Assembly (NCBI RefSeq): GCF_033568475.1 | Contig: NC_133121.1 | Coordinates: forward strand, 4,278,001-4,342,000 | Direction: 5' to 3' | DNA from: Henckelia pumila | Lineage: Eukaryota; Streptophyta; Magnoliopsida; Lamiales; Gesneriaceae | Length of the DNA: 64,000 bases | In this document: positions 1 through 10,599 of the stretch, piece after piece | Layout: the number at the start of each line of letters is the position of its first letter | How positions within the stretch are numbered: position 1 is the stretch's first letter | The notes under the pieces: generated by a model | What the model was told of the DNA's origin: nothing | Database searches by the model: none | Seen by the model: only the letters and a program-made list of their open reading frames with translations | Program-made: the position numbers and the translations under genes

Positions 1-116
1 TGGATACCTATGAGAATGCCAGAATTTACAAAGAAAAAACTAATAAATGGCATGATAAGCGCATTGTCTCACGTGAATTCGAGATAGGCCAAACTGTTTT
101 ATTATATAACTCACGT

Positions 117-317
117 TTGAAGCTCATGCCAGGAAAGCTACGAACGAGATGGTCAGGACCGTTTACTATCAAGCAAGTGATGCCGTATGGTACTATCGAA
201 ATTCATAGTCCTACAACAGGAGCTTTCAAAGTTAACGGGCATAGGATAAAAATTTATCGACGTGGTATAGTGGATCCAACACAGACCACCATCGACTTTC
301 AAGACCCGATAAATTAA
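117..317 (+). CDS. Integrase C-terminal tail of the Athila-like pol
   Basis: The last codons of a Ty3-type pol polyprotein. The segment LMPGKLRTRWSGPF followed by a short beta-rich stretch (YGTIEIH, FKVNGHRIKIY) is the usual C-terminal region of Athila/Tat integrases, which follows the catalytic core. The core, reverse transcriptase and gag lie left of the window. The frame is already open at base 1, so 117 is only the first methionine and not a real start. It belongs to the element fossil and is not a host gene. Confidence 0.75.
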   Translation: MKLMPGKLRTRWSGPFTIKQVMPYGTIEIHSPTTGAFKVNGHRIKIYRRGIVDPTQTTIDFQDPIN

Positions 318-503
318 AAAGGGAGGTACAGTCGGGCTATAGACTATAAATTTAGCGCTGTCTGGAAGGCAACCCAGTGTTCTTTTTTCTTATTTTCCTT
401 GGTTTTATTTATTGCTTTTTAATTAATTATTGAAGTTTTTGTGTTTCTTTTCGAAATTTTTTTGAAAAAAAAAAAAGAAAAAGAAAAAATAGTTTTTATT
501 TTT

Positions 504-583
504 CTCGCTCGAGCGAGAAGAGTTCTGACCCCGACATCATTTTGGGCTCGCTCGAGCGAGCCTCCTAGCTCGCTCGAGCGAGC
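504..583. repeat. Cluster of three 16-bp palindromes GCTCGCTCGAGCGAGC
   Basis: Copies lie at 504-517 (14 bp), 546-561 and 568-583. The same word occurs six more times in the 3' LTR of this element (8003-8085 and 11670-11755). Here the cluster sits between pol and the extra ORF. A stretch resembling a 5' leader follows, with CT-rich runs and AACCCTAAATCCC at about 652-667. It may mark an internal promoter for the downstream ORF, but that is inference. Confidence 0.7.
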
Positions 584-906
584 GGGGAGTTTACAGAATA
601 TAGTCGGGACCCCCTTTCTTCTCCCCTCATTTTTTCTTCTCTCAAATTCTTAGAACCCTAAATCCCAAAATCGCATCTAATTCGATCTCACCAATTTGCA
701 GGTTAAATTCTCCGCTTCCGTTCGCTCCTCTACTCCAGTTATACTCAATCCATTCCCCTCACCTCCGTCCGGCCCTCTCCAAGCCGAATTCCTGCACGCT
801 GTCTCTCCTCCACTCCAGGTATAATCCAAGCTTCTATACAGTCCGCAATCTCTCGCCGGATTTTGCTCAGATTACTTTGAATTCAATGGGTCCTAAAAGA
901 GCATGA

Positions 907-2075
907 TTGGATGACGCCTCTACATCTCAGCGAGCTCCGGCATCTTCATCTTCCTCGGGCATTGCCGAAAAATTCGTTAATGCCGCTGCAAAAGAAAGGT
1001 ACGACCGGGCTAAATTGAATTGCACCCCTATTCCTAAGAGGGGTGTCGAATTAACTCATAGGGATAGTGGTGTTGCGATTGATATAATGAATAGGAATTG
1101 GGAATTTTTCTGCCAACAACCAAAGGCGGCAGTTGTGCCTTTAGTTCGAGAGTTTTATGCTAATGCTGCTGAAAGAGAGGATGGTAAAGCCTTTGTTAGA
1201 GGAAAAATAATTTCTTTTGATGAACATGCTTTGAATGCTTTACTTCAAACTCCTACGGTTGATGATAGTTTTTATAAGAATTTGAAAGTCGACCCCAACT
1301 ATACTGAAATTCTGGAGCAATTGTGCTATGAAGGGGCGGCTTGGCATGACCCGGTTGCATTTTTACATTTTCCTGAAAAATATATGTTATTGGACTCATC
1401 CACCTGGTTCGCATTTGCTGCTAAACGTCTGATGCCTATATCTCACACGAGCAGTGTGAACATGGCAACTGCCATTCTGTTATATGCTTTGAGTTTGGAT
1501 TGCCCGATCAATGTCGGTAGGCTTATTCATAGTGAGATTCGTCGCTGCATCTATACACCATCTCCTCTGGGTCTTTTCTTTCCTAGCATTATTTCAGAGT
1601 TATGCATTCAAGCTGGAGTCCAGGTTCGAGCTGACGAGGAATGGCTGCAGCCACGACAGCCTATTGATGCTGCACTTGTTGCAAAGAAGAAAGCAAAGAG
1701 GAAGAAGGACTTTCCTCGGGCAGGACGCGCAAGTTCTAGTTCTGCTCCGGCACCTCCTCCATGACATCCCCGTCGTAGGCCATTCATGAGCTCACTGCTT
1801 TTGCTCACGTTCAGAATGATTTTATGGCAGCTGCGACCGCGAATTTCCAAAGGATAGATGCTCTTCTCTCTGGCCTTACCACACAAATGAGGCTCGACAC
1901 CTCATCTATTCCTGATGCTGTGCCATTCCCGCCTCCATTTCATTTTCAGTACGCTGCTCCAAACCCATCATATCAGGAGCCACCATTCCAGCACCCGCCT
2001 GCACCACAGGATGCTTCTGTTCCACAGCCTCCTCCAGAATATGAGGAGGATCCCGATGCTTTTGCACCGCAGTAG
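907..2075 (+). CDS. Extra ORF after pol of the Athila-like element (plant transposon protein type)
   Basis: A reading frame after pol, open from 907 to 1764, with a second proline-rich frame at 1824-2075. The first part has a Ser/Ala-rich N-terminus, then an alpha-helical region (AAAKERYDRAKLNCTPIPKR, then REFYANA, then FDEHALNALLQTP). It resembles the domain annotated as 'putative plant transposon protein' in Athila/Tat elements. The C-terminal part is rich in Pro and Gln and looks disordered. The position corresponds to the env-like ORF of Athila, but I see no clear signal peptide or membrane segment, so an envelope role is not supported. It is part of the fossil; the function is unknown. 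Confidence 0.6.
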
Positions 2076-2162
2076 ACCAGGGAAGTTCCTTTTTATGTTT
2101 TGTGCATTATGTTTTTAGTGTTGTCCTTTGCATTTGTTGTGTGTTTGTCAGCGTTTCTGAAG

Positions 2163-3660
2163 CATTGAGGGCAATGCTATAGATTAGTATGGGGGGTGTT
2201 TAGTTATAATGTTTCGTGTTCATTTTGTTTGCATTCATTTTATTTCGTCAGTTGCATATAGTTCGTTTACATAGCATATCATTTCGTTACTGGTGTGTTG
2301 AGTAAAGAACGAATTGGATAGCATGGCCAATGATGAGATTGTTTTTGCTCTGTTTTGAAACCGTAATCCATGTCCATCTGCCTGTCTGACCACTACGAAC
2401 TGGTGAAACCAATTAGATGAATGATCTTTGATTTACTCGGTGATTTGTACTAGAATATGAGTTTGAAAAATGCAAACCAAGAGATGATTGAGGCATCGTT
2501 GTGATTTTTGGGCCTAATTTTCTTTGAATTCATTATCTCTAGTGCCCTCTTGAGCCTTCACTTATATGAGTACGTGAGGTACATTTTCTGAAATTGTTGA
2601 TAATCATCGTTCACTGTTGATGATTGGTTGTTTCTGCACTGATTGAATTTGTATGAGTTGATGGTGAATTGAAACGTGTCTAGAACTAGTTTGAACACTC
2701 TTCGAGGCGCAATACGGGCAAAACTGTGATTAGGGATAATTTAGGCAATTTTTCTGTGAATCGTTTGAGCTTTTCAAGCTACCCATTGATACATTCTATC
2801 CCTAGTACCTTATTTGAGCTTTAATGAAATCGAATGGCACGCGTGAAAACGTGTGGTAAACCCCCATTCGTCATCTTTTTACGGACCTACATTCACTACC
2901 AACTACTAGCTTAAACACTAATTCCCACCTTAAAAGGAGTAAAATTGCATGTGTAAATGATATGTCCTCCTGCGTCTGAATTTGAAGAGTGGAATAGTGT
3001 GAAAAAAAAAAAAAAAAGGTAGAATGGATTAGAAAGGACATTTGAAAATATGTGAATCAATGGTTGGATGAGGTGATTTGAAATGAAACAAGAAAAAGGA
3101 GGTGAATAATAATGGTGTAGTCATAATTTACTCCTTGCTTTGAACTGTTATCCTTCATTTGTAGCCATAAGCCAGGCCTAACGTTACAAGCTTATTAAGT
3201 CCTCTTGACCGAGTCACAGTTGCCCAATATACTAGTGGAGAAGAGTTGTAAGAATTTTGCATATGGACTGTTGATAGACACTATTGATAAGTATGAATTT
3301 TTAATCAATACACGCACACACTATTTCTTTTTGTCTTAACCTGATTGTGAGTGTGGCGATTCCAGCTGTTTGATTCCTTGGTTACCTGTAAAAGTCCTCA
3401 TGAGATAGAAAGTGTGGATGGGATTTATATGAAGGTACTTTGAAACATGAGTTGAAGAGATTATAAGTTTATGCGGTGATCCAGTTTATTTATAAACTTT
3501 TACGAGTTAGTAGGTTTGATGTGATTGGATTGGATTTGAGTTGTTTTTGAAAAAAAAAAAAAATTATTGCTGAGGCCATTGCTCCATAGTATTTCTTGAT
3601 TCTTGATTGTGTGTTTGTTTAGTCTTGCTCGAGGGCGAGCAAAGTTTAAGTATGGGGGAG
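2163..3660 (+). other. Non-coding 3' internal region with two polypurine-like tracts
   Basis: No gene is visible. The stretch lies between the extra ORF and the 3' LTR and is bounded by two similar motifs: ATTGAGGGCAATGC then AGTATGGGGGGTG (2165-2199), and GCTCGAGGGCGAGC then AAGTATGGGGGAG (3627-3660). The second is the expected polypurine tract for plus-strand priming just before the LTR. The first looks like an additional internal tract. Two poly-A runs occur at about 3003-3017 and 3550-3562. Confidence 0.6.
3648..3660 (+). promoter_or_regulatory. Polypurine tract before the 3' LTR
   Basis: AAGTATGGGGGAG directly precedes the inferred start of the 3' LTR at about 3661. Tracts of this form are typical of Athila/Tat elements and prime plus-strand DNA synthesis. 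Confidence 0.6.
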
Positions 3661-3769
3661 TTTTAGCTATGTTTCATATGCATATTTTTACTGTTAGTTT
3701 TGCATGCATTCATATGTTTTTGTGGTTGTTTTAGTTAGTTTTAGCATCTTTAATTCATTTATTTGCATA

Positions 3770-3980
3770 CACTAGTAGAATTTCGGCATAATACTTCGCT
3801 ATTTTTTACTTCGGTGATCACTATTGCCGAAGTAATACATAGTTATTTACTGCGGTTATAAAATTAACGAAGTAAAATGCATTTTAGACTTCATCAATTA
3901 AAAAAACGGGCTTCACTTAGATTTTTAAGTGATGATGAAGTAAAAAGGTTAAAATAAAATTTTTAATTTGTACAAGGTGA
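3770..3980 (+). repeat. Left subterminal repeat array of CACTA element 1
   Basis: Repeated GAAGTAA / TTACTTCGG units in both orientations follow the terminal inverted repeat. They are similar to the right end of CACTA element 2 read on the other strand. Confidence 0.75.
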
Positions 3981-5430
3981 AGTAATAGGTTATTTTTCCA
4001 GCGTCGTCTCCCCCTCTCTCAATCTCTCCAAGTGCAAATATATTTAGGGCTTCTTCATTCGTCTCCCTCCTTTCTTTGTTTCGTTCCAGCTTGCTCCCAG
4101 CATATACACATTTAAGCATGTATGGATATATGATGCATCGGAGTTTCTGAAGATGTTGAAGGTTCGGATATGGTTTCCGCAGCTATCGAATCCTCCGACC
4201 GGATGCTCTCACTTTTGAATCGAGTAGTTTCACCGGTTCGTATGAATTTTCGATCTTTCAAATTCCTGTGCCCTATTACTTAATCCCGTATTGTTTCTCT
4301 CCATGTGTAAATCTGAGAAATTTCATCGCCTTCGGGGATTGTTGCTTGTGTTATAGTCGGTGGATGTCGATCACTTTGCAGTTTAGGGCTTGAGGTACTT
4401 GATATTTTCATTTGATTCGTGGTTTTTCTTTTATTCAGTTAATTTTTTTAGTTCTTCAGGGGCCTAATTGTTTGTGTAATTCCTGTTTTTTGGTGATTTG
4501 GTTTGGGTAATTCTAGCATACGAAACATCTGAGGAGTTAGGACCGTTTTGAATTAACAAAACTGGTTCATCTATCTATTTGAACGAATATGTTTGGAACA
4601 TAGGTACAAACAACGTAAACAGATATTAAATTTAGGCACTTTTGATTGAAGACGTATCACTTGGAAAAGCTTAATGTTTCAAGCTTGTTATGTATACTGA
4701 TAAAAGCTTATAATAATCTTATACCGATAAGAAAAATCAGAAATTCGTCTCGAACTCATATTTACATGCATGTTTTGTGAAATTTTTATGCTGACAGTGG
4801 CAAATATTCTGTTTCTTGAGTCACCGGCTGGTTTTGGCTTCTACGCATTTCAAAAAATCCCCATAAAAATCGCTTTAAACTCTCCAACTCACTCCCTCTG
4901 GTACACTTTAATGACAAAGCAAAACCTAGTTTTCTTTCAATTTCTACGTAACGTTGTTTATTACTGGGGAAACTAATTGCATTTTCATCATAACATTAGC
5001 TTCTTGATTTTCGTTTCTAGGCTAAGTTATTTGTGAATGTGAATGAATCTTCTGCTATATCGACGTTGTTATTACTGGGGAACTGTTTGCATTTTTCATC
5101 ATAACGTTAGCTTCTTGATTTTCGTTTCTGGGCTGAGTTATTTGTGAATTTGAATGAATCTTCTGCTATATCAAATGATTTATTTAGAATGCTGTTATTT
5201 CTGAGGCACAAGTTATTTAGTTGCTTGATTTCGGTGGCCAAGCACTTCAGATTTTTCCTATTCCACAAAATTATACCGCATTGCTGCATTGTCCTTTGGT
5301 GAACATTGATTTACGATGTTATTTTAACTGGCTGAGAGTTGAAACATGATCTGGTCTAGTTTACAAAGTGTTGGATGTTTTTTTGTTTACTGTTTCACTT
5401 ATTGTTCTAGGTTTTTAGTTCTACTGAGTA
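3981..5430 (+). other. CACTA element 1 interior: leader-like sequence upstream of the AGO6 fragment
   Basis: CT-rich sequence at about 4006-4090 resembles a 5' UTR. A short open stretch (about 4145-4235, reading VSEDVEGSDMVSAA and onward) ends near a GT site and could be part of a further captured exon I do not recognise. A partly repeated block occurs twice (about 4950-5045 and 5064-5160, sharing GTTATTACTGGGGAACT and CATAACGTTAGCTTCTTGAT). Nothing else is recognisable. Confidence 0.45.
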
Positions 5431-7014
5431 ATGGAATCGCCTGCTTTACCACCAAATGCAAATTTACAAGAAGCAGCACTACCTAAGAGGTGTATAATTG
5501 ACCGAACTGGATTTGGTACATCCGGACGACCCATCTCTTTGCTCGCAAATCACTTCAAAGTCTCACTCAGATGTCCAAATGAAATATTTTATCAGTACAG
5601 TGTAAAATATATTACCATGCTATTTTTTCCAAGTATAGTAATGAGCATACAAGTGAATCATTAGATGGTCCATTTTTAATGCAGGTTTCTATTAGTTCTG
5701 AGGATAATGGAATGGTTGACAGCAAAGGAATTGGGAGGAAGATCGCTGAAAAACTTTACCAAACATACTCTTCTGAATTTGCTGGAAAGAAATTTGCTTA
5801 TGATGGGGAAAAATGTCTATACACAATGGGGCCATTGCCGCAGAACACGTTGGAACTTACAGTGATTCTCGAGGAATTTATTGCCAAGCAATAACGTCCA
5901 TCATTGACCTTTATTTACTTGTTTTTGTGCTTCTTTTTTCCTGGTAAATGCTGCCTGAGTCCATTGCATAGTCCTAGGAGCCCTTCTGATTATGGAGATG
6001 GAAGTGGCTCTGGGAAAAGATCAAAGCACTCTCTGCAGTCGAAAGTTTTTAAATTAGAGATAAGTTATGCTGCAAAAATACCCTTGAAGTCCATTTCTCA
6101 TGTCGTTCAAGGAGCCGAAGCAGAAAATGTGCAAGATGGTCTGAGGGTCCTTGATGTCATATTGAGACAGAAAGCAGCTAATAAGTATACCAAGAATACC
6201 TTTTTGATAGCATATAAGCATTTTTTCTATCATCTTGTACATAAAAAATGGATATTGGCGTAGAGGCTTCCTTTTAGTTCGGCAATAGTTCTTTCATGAT
6301 GATCTTGAAACCGCGACCTGTTGTGGATTTCCTGCTTGCTAACCAAAATTTGAAGGATCATAGCAATATTGACTGGGACAAAGTAAATGGTTCTTAACTA
6401 TTTGCAGTCGCTTTCTATGACCATTATTTCAGTTATGTTTGTCATGATTGTGAGTCTGGAGCACAGGCCAAGAGGATGCTCAAGAATCTGAGGGTTAAGG
6501 CCAGACATATCAACAGGGAGTTCAAAATTATAGGTTTGAGTGAGAAACCATGCAATTAGCAGTTGTGAGTAAATACGTATCTTGCAGTGTTTTGCCTTCA
6601 TTCCTTCCTGTAAGACGTCTAATGGTGGTTATCTTTTCAGTTTTTCATTGGAAGTGAAAAATGGTGGTACTGCTAGAGATGATGGTGGGATTTTGGAGAT
6701 CACTATTTTTCACTACTTTGTGAAACATCGTGGTCAAGAACTAACATTTTCGGCATACATTCCATGCCTTGATGTTGGAAAACCAAAACGACCAAACTAT
6801 TTGCCTTTGGAGGTATATAATTTTTTGGTAATTGTCTTATGAACTCTACTGCAACTTTCTTTCTAAAATTTCTTTATGTATCTTTTTTCAATTAAAGCTA
6901 TGTTCTCTAGTCTCTCTTCAAAGATACAAGAAGGCGTTGTCAGGAATGCAGAGAGAATCCTTAGTTGAACAATCAAGGCAGAAACCTCCAGAGAGAATTC
7001 GAGTTGTCACTAAT
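5431..7014 (+). pseudogene. AGO6-like: AGO6-type Argonaute gene fragment captured by CACTA element 1
   Basis: Exon blocks with splice sites can be read at 5431-5601, from 5685 (to about 5894), about 5970-6190, 6264-6382, 6467-6564, 6641-6812 and 6898-7014. They cover the Argonaute N domain, linker 1, PAZ and the start of linker 2. Telling segments are MVDSKGIGRK, YTMGPLPQN, LEISYAAKIPLKS, RVLDVILRQ, FKIIGLSEKPCN, CLDVGKPKRPNYLPLE and SLVEQSRQKPPERI. The wording fits AGO6 better than AGO4 or AGO9. AGO6 loads 24-nt siRNAs in RNA-directed DNA methylation. The copy is not functional: MID and PIWI are absent, the block before PVVDFLLANQN lacks a conserved stretch of a few dozen residues with a change of frame, the frame closes with TAA at about 5892, and in-frame TAG codons occur in the 6264 and 6467 exons. 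Introns are retained, so the capture was from genomic DNA. Confidence 0.85.
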
Positions 7015-7188
7015 GTAAATTATCTACCCAGTGAACTCTTTCCCTTCCATCTCTTATGTTGTGGTTTCACTTCTTGATTGAATCTTGTAGGCTGTTAGAA
7101 ACTATCAGTATGAATCTTTCTCAAATCATTGCATTCTAAGTTTGTTGCAAGTATCTGATAAAGGATATATGTCTCTGGATTGATTCAG

Positions 7189-7260
7189 GCTTGGAGGCAT
7201 TGGCATGAGAGAACACCTGCAAATATGATAGATCCTATATTGAAGGATGGATTAATGTAT
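7189..7260 (+). pseudogene. Receptor-like kinase exon fragment (CRK/S-domain type) in CACTA element 1
   Basis: After an acceptor-like TTGATTCAG, the sequence reads AWRHWHERTPANMIDPILKD. This matches the kinase-domain block AW.HW..G....DP.L found late in the kinase domain of cysteine-rich and S-domain receptor-like kinases. The block usually begins an exon there, which fits the acceptor seen. Only about 24 codons are present, and the sequence then passes into the subterminal repeat region. It lies on the same strand as the AGO6 fragment about 175 bp upstream and comes from an unrelated gene, so the element is a chimera of at least two host loci. Confidence 0.65.
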
Positions 7261-7489
7261 AGTTTTTTTCCCCAGTGTTTATAGAGTTAGAATTTGATTA
7301 TTTTTTATAGACGCACTTTTAGTTTTGTGGAAATATTTGTGGATACATGCATATTTTTGGGTTATTTTGGTGGATATACTTGTGAATTTATGGATGTTCG
7401 TTGTTTTGAGATGAATAATTTATGAACCTTATTAGTCTATTTTAAGTTTCAAAAATATATTTATATTGTGTAATTATTGTATCTAAATT

Positions 7490-7936
7490 TTAATGTAGTG
7501 GAACAGCAATTTCACTAATTGACGAAGCAAAATAATGTCTTTTACTTTGTCAATTAGTGAAATTGCCGAAGTACAAGACTTTCTTCTACTTCGTCAATTA
7601 CTATCATTGCCGAAGTATAAGCATATTTTTTATTTCGGCAATTTCATTAATCGACGAAGTACAAGCATATCTTTTACTTCGGCAATTTCATTAATTAACG
7701 AAGTAAAAGAAAGTAATTAACGAAGTAAAAAATATGTTTTTACTTCGGCATCGGCCCAATCCTGAACCGATTTTGGCTCCATGAACCGACCAAAGACTTC
7801 GGTAATTTCAGGGCTACGACTTCGGTTATAACACGAAGTAAAACGGTATCTATTACTTCACGTGACACTACTTCGGTAATTATCTATCTACGACTTCAGT
7901 TAATAACCGAAGTCTTTTGCGACTTTTCTACTAGTG
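7490..7936 (+). repeat. Right subterminal repeat array of CACTA element 1
   Basis: A dense run of CTTCGGCAATTTCATTAA / GACGAAGTA units in both orientations ends in the inverted terminal repeat. The last 170 bp match, on the opposite strand, the left 170 bp of CACTA element 2, including the CCGAAGTCTTTGGTCGGTTC block. Confidence 0.8.
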
Positions 7937-8838
7937 ATAATACTCCTCTTGGTCTGTTTTGAAGGAAAACTTGGCATTATTTAGATTTTTGGACAGAAGG
8001 TTGCTCGCTCGAGCGAGCTCATGGTTGCAAGTTTGTTCCAGAAGGTTGCTCGCTCGAGCGAGAGGCTATGCCCGCTCGAGCGAGCTAGACGGGGAAAAAA
8101 GCACTAGTAGAATTTTTGTCTTTTACTTCGCATATTAACTGAAGTCATAGATAGATAAGTACCGAAGTAGATGCACGTGAAGTAATAGGGTACTGTTTTA
8201 CTTCGTTTAATAACCGAAGTCTTAGGTAGAAAATTACCGAAGTCTTTGGTCGGTTCACGGAGTCAAAACCGGTTCAAGATTGGACCGTTTCCGAAGTAAA
8301 AGAATGTCTTTTACTTCAGCAACTTCATTATTTGACGAAGTAATAGCATATATATGACTTCAGCATTTAAATTGAATGATGAGGTAATTGTTATATTTAA
8401 CTTCACATGTTATGTATTGTAGTGAAGTAAAATCATGAATTTTACTTCAGCGGATTCATTAAGTGACGAAGTAATATAATATATATGACTTCGGAATTTA
8501 CATCGATTGATGAAGTAATAACAAAAAATATATATATATATATATGAAAATTAAAATACACTATTTGGATTCATTAATTATCCATTAAAAAACTAAGAAC
8601 ATCCGTATATTTACCAATCCACAATTATGCATCCACGAATCCATGACTATAACCCAAAAAAGTATGTATCCACAATTATTTTCACAAAACTAAAAGTGTT
8701 CTAACAAGTATATTCAATAATCCACAAAAACAAAACAAAGATTTATCTCAATGTGCACGACCAATTTAGGCACCTCAACCAAACATTACTTTACTTCAGG
8801 ACTATAAAACACTTTACAAGACGCCAAGTATTGTCCAT

Positions 8839-9348
8839 TTATATACCTAAGAATACAGTCGAGGGCCTCCCTGTCCTTGACTTGAATTCTGGATGAAACT
8901 TAACCCCCACATAAAACGGATGGTTTGCAAACTCCATATTCTGCATAAATAAGTCGATGGAAAGCAAAATGAAAATTATAAATCCAAGGCAACTTCAGGG
9001 GTGCAAACTAAAGAAAATCAGTAAAGGTACTTAGGAAATAAAGTTTTACTTGGCAGTTCTTGATCCATGGAACTAACTAATCCGAACAGCTAGTGCAAGA
9101 GAAAATGATAGAACGATAGGCACTTTGCAAGAATCAACCTCCATTCGCTTTCCAGTTTCATGCCTTCCTACGAATTTCAAGCCAGATTCTTCTAAAATAC
9201 CAACCATATCTGGATTCACCTGTAACGATCAATACAAAAAATATTCAAGTAAAATGTCAATAAAATAGTTTAGTTTTCCAAATTTTCTCATCAACTAACC
9301 TCATATATGTGCCGATGTCGTTCATCCACATGCTCTGAATTATGGTAG
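8839..9348 (-). pseudogene. CTP synthase 3' exons captured by CACTA element 2
   Basis: Three exons on the minus strand with good acceptors: 9300-9348 (YHNSEHVDERHRHIYE), 9139-9219 (VNPDMVGILEESGLKFVG, then GKRMEV) and 8839-8940 (FANHPFYVGVKFHPEFKS, RTGRPSTVFLG, stop at 8839-8841). They are the C-terminal glutamine amidotransferase part of CTP synthase, which makes CTP from UTP and glutamine in pyrimidine synthesis. FHPEF includes the catalytic-triad His and Glu. The synthase domain and the cysteine elbow are missing, so this is a fragment. The frame across the three exons is open and conservation is high, which suggests a fairly recent capture. The middle exon's donor (GTTGAT) is weak. Confidence 0.85.
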
Positions 9349-10599
9349 CTGCAGAAAAGCAAATACAATTAGAAAGTTTTAAAAAGAATGATTATACAGC
9401 AATCAAAATGTTTCCAATAGCCATTTGCATTCTCTTGAACACTCCATCAGCTGAGATTTCTGAGTACTGATATCTGAATCAGGAGACCAAAGTTCCACTT
9501 GTATGATCCAATTACCCCATTACTAGTCAAAATGAGATCATTTCGACGGGATCTCCATTATTGGATTTCTATTAGAACCGGGAAAAATTAAGATAGACAC
9601 AAACATATAAATTGGATATATAAAGATAAAGAAAACTACCAACCTTAGCCCATGGAAGCTTATCGCCTGAACAACCACGAGGGAAGTAGATAGATGTTGA
9701 TAAGTTATAAAAATGAAAACAAAGAAATTTCTACTACAGATGATGGAAAAAAAATGTTCCTCTTATTAGAGGGAAAAAAGGTGAATATGAAAGCAGGTAA
9801 ACAACGCAAGGTTACGAGATGTAATTATATTAATATATGTATGCATCCGATGTTTGTTTGCTAATTGTGTACTTGCCTGTTAAGGGCAGAGTCAGGAGAC
9901 TTGTACATCCTCTCTCAAGTATTAGCAGTAAAGAGAATAATGTTTTACTAACATCACAAGTAAGTAAATGGCAAGGATTGACAGATGAGCAAAATACCAT
10001 ATTCTACTGGATATAGTGATAGCTAAACACAACAATATAATAGATTTTAAAAATAGTGTGTGGAATCAACTACACCAACAATAAATGCCCTTTTCCCTGA
10101 ATAAATTCTAATATATTATATGTATGCTTCCCTGTATGGAATCAATTTTACATCAATCACAGTAGTGGGTGCCTTTTGGATTTTGCAGCGCTTATTCTAT
10201 GCAGAGGGGAAAGCGTGCAACAGTAATTATGAGCACCATAAATAAAATAGCGTGGAGATTTGAAAATTATTAGATTTTCAAATATTCAAATTGTTTTATA
10301 TATAATAAAAAGTAATATTTTTAAATAAAAAATAATATTTTCATGGATATCTAAATAAAAGATCCAAACTCACAAGAGTTTTTGTGATAATATATAATTC
10401 TTTTAACATGTATAAAGAGAGAATTCTTGTTTGGATAAAATGATACTTGCTCAAAATAAACATGTTTTTAACTATATAATTTTGAATAGAACCATTTATA
10501 AAAAAAATGGGTATAAACATCAGGAAACTTATCATGTGTATAGTTTACACGACTTTCTTCCGAGGAGATGGCAAGAGTCTTATGGCATAGACTTCGAAA

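Larger units (their letters stand above)
3770..7936 (+). mobile_element. CACTA element 1 carrying AGO6-type and receptor-kinase gene fragments
   Basis: The termini are CACTAGTAGAA (3770-3780) and its inverse ending TTCTACTAGTG (to 7936). They are flanked by the 3-bp target duplication ATA (3767-3769 and 7937-7939), as expected of the CACTA (En/Spm) superfamily. Both subterminal regions are packed with short direct and inverted copies of a CTTCGGNAATT / GAAGTAAAA motif, the usual kind of transposase-binding array. No transposase ORF is present, so the element is non-autonomous. The interior holds spliced host gene sequence on the plus strand: AGO6-type exons (5431-7014) and a receptor-kinase exon (7189-7260). 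The element is 4,167 bp long and is inserted in the Athila-like LTR. Confidence 0.9.

Noticed and set aside
441-653. 70-codon ORF after pol
   Set aside because: It translates poly-A and the palindrome cluster; no protein features.
5431-7014. A functional AGO6 gene
   Set aside because: It lies inside a transposon with clear ends, lacks MID and PIWI, misses a conserved block, and has in-frame stop codons.
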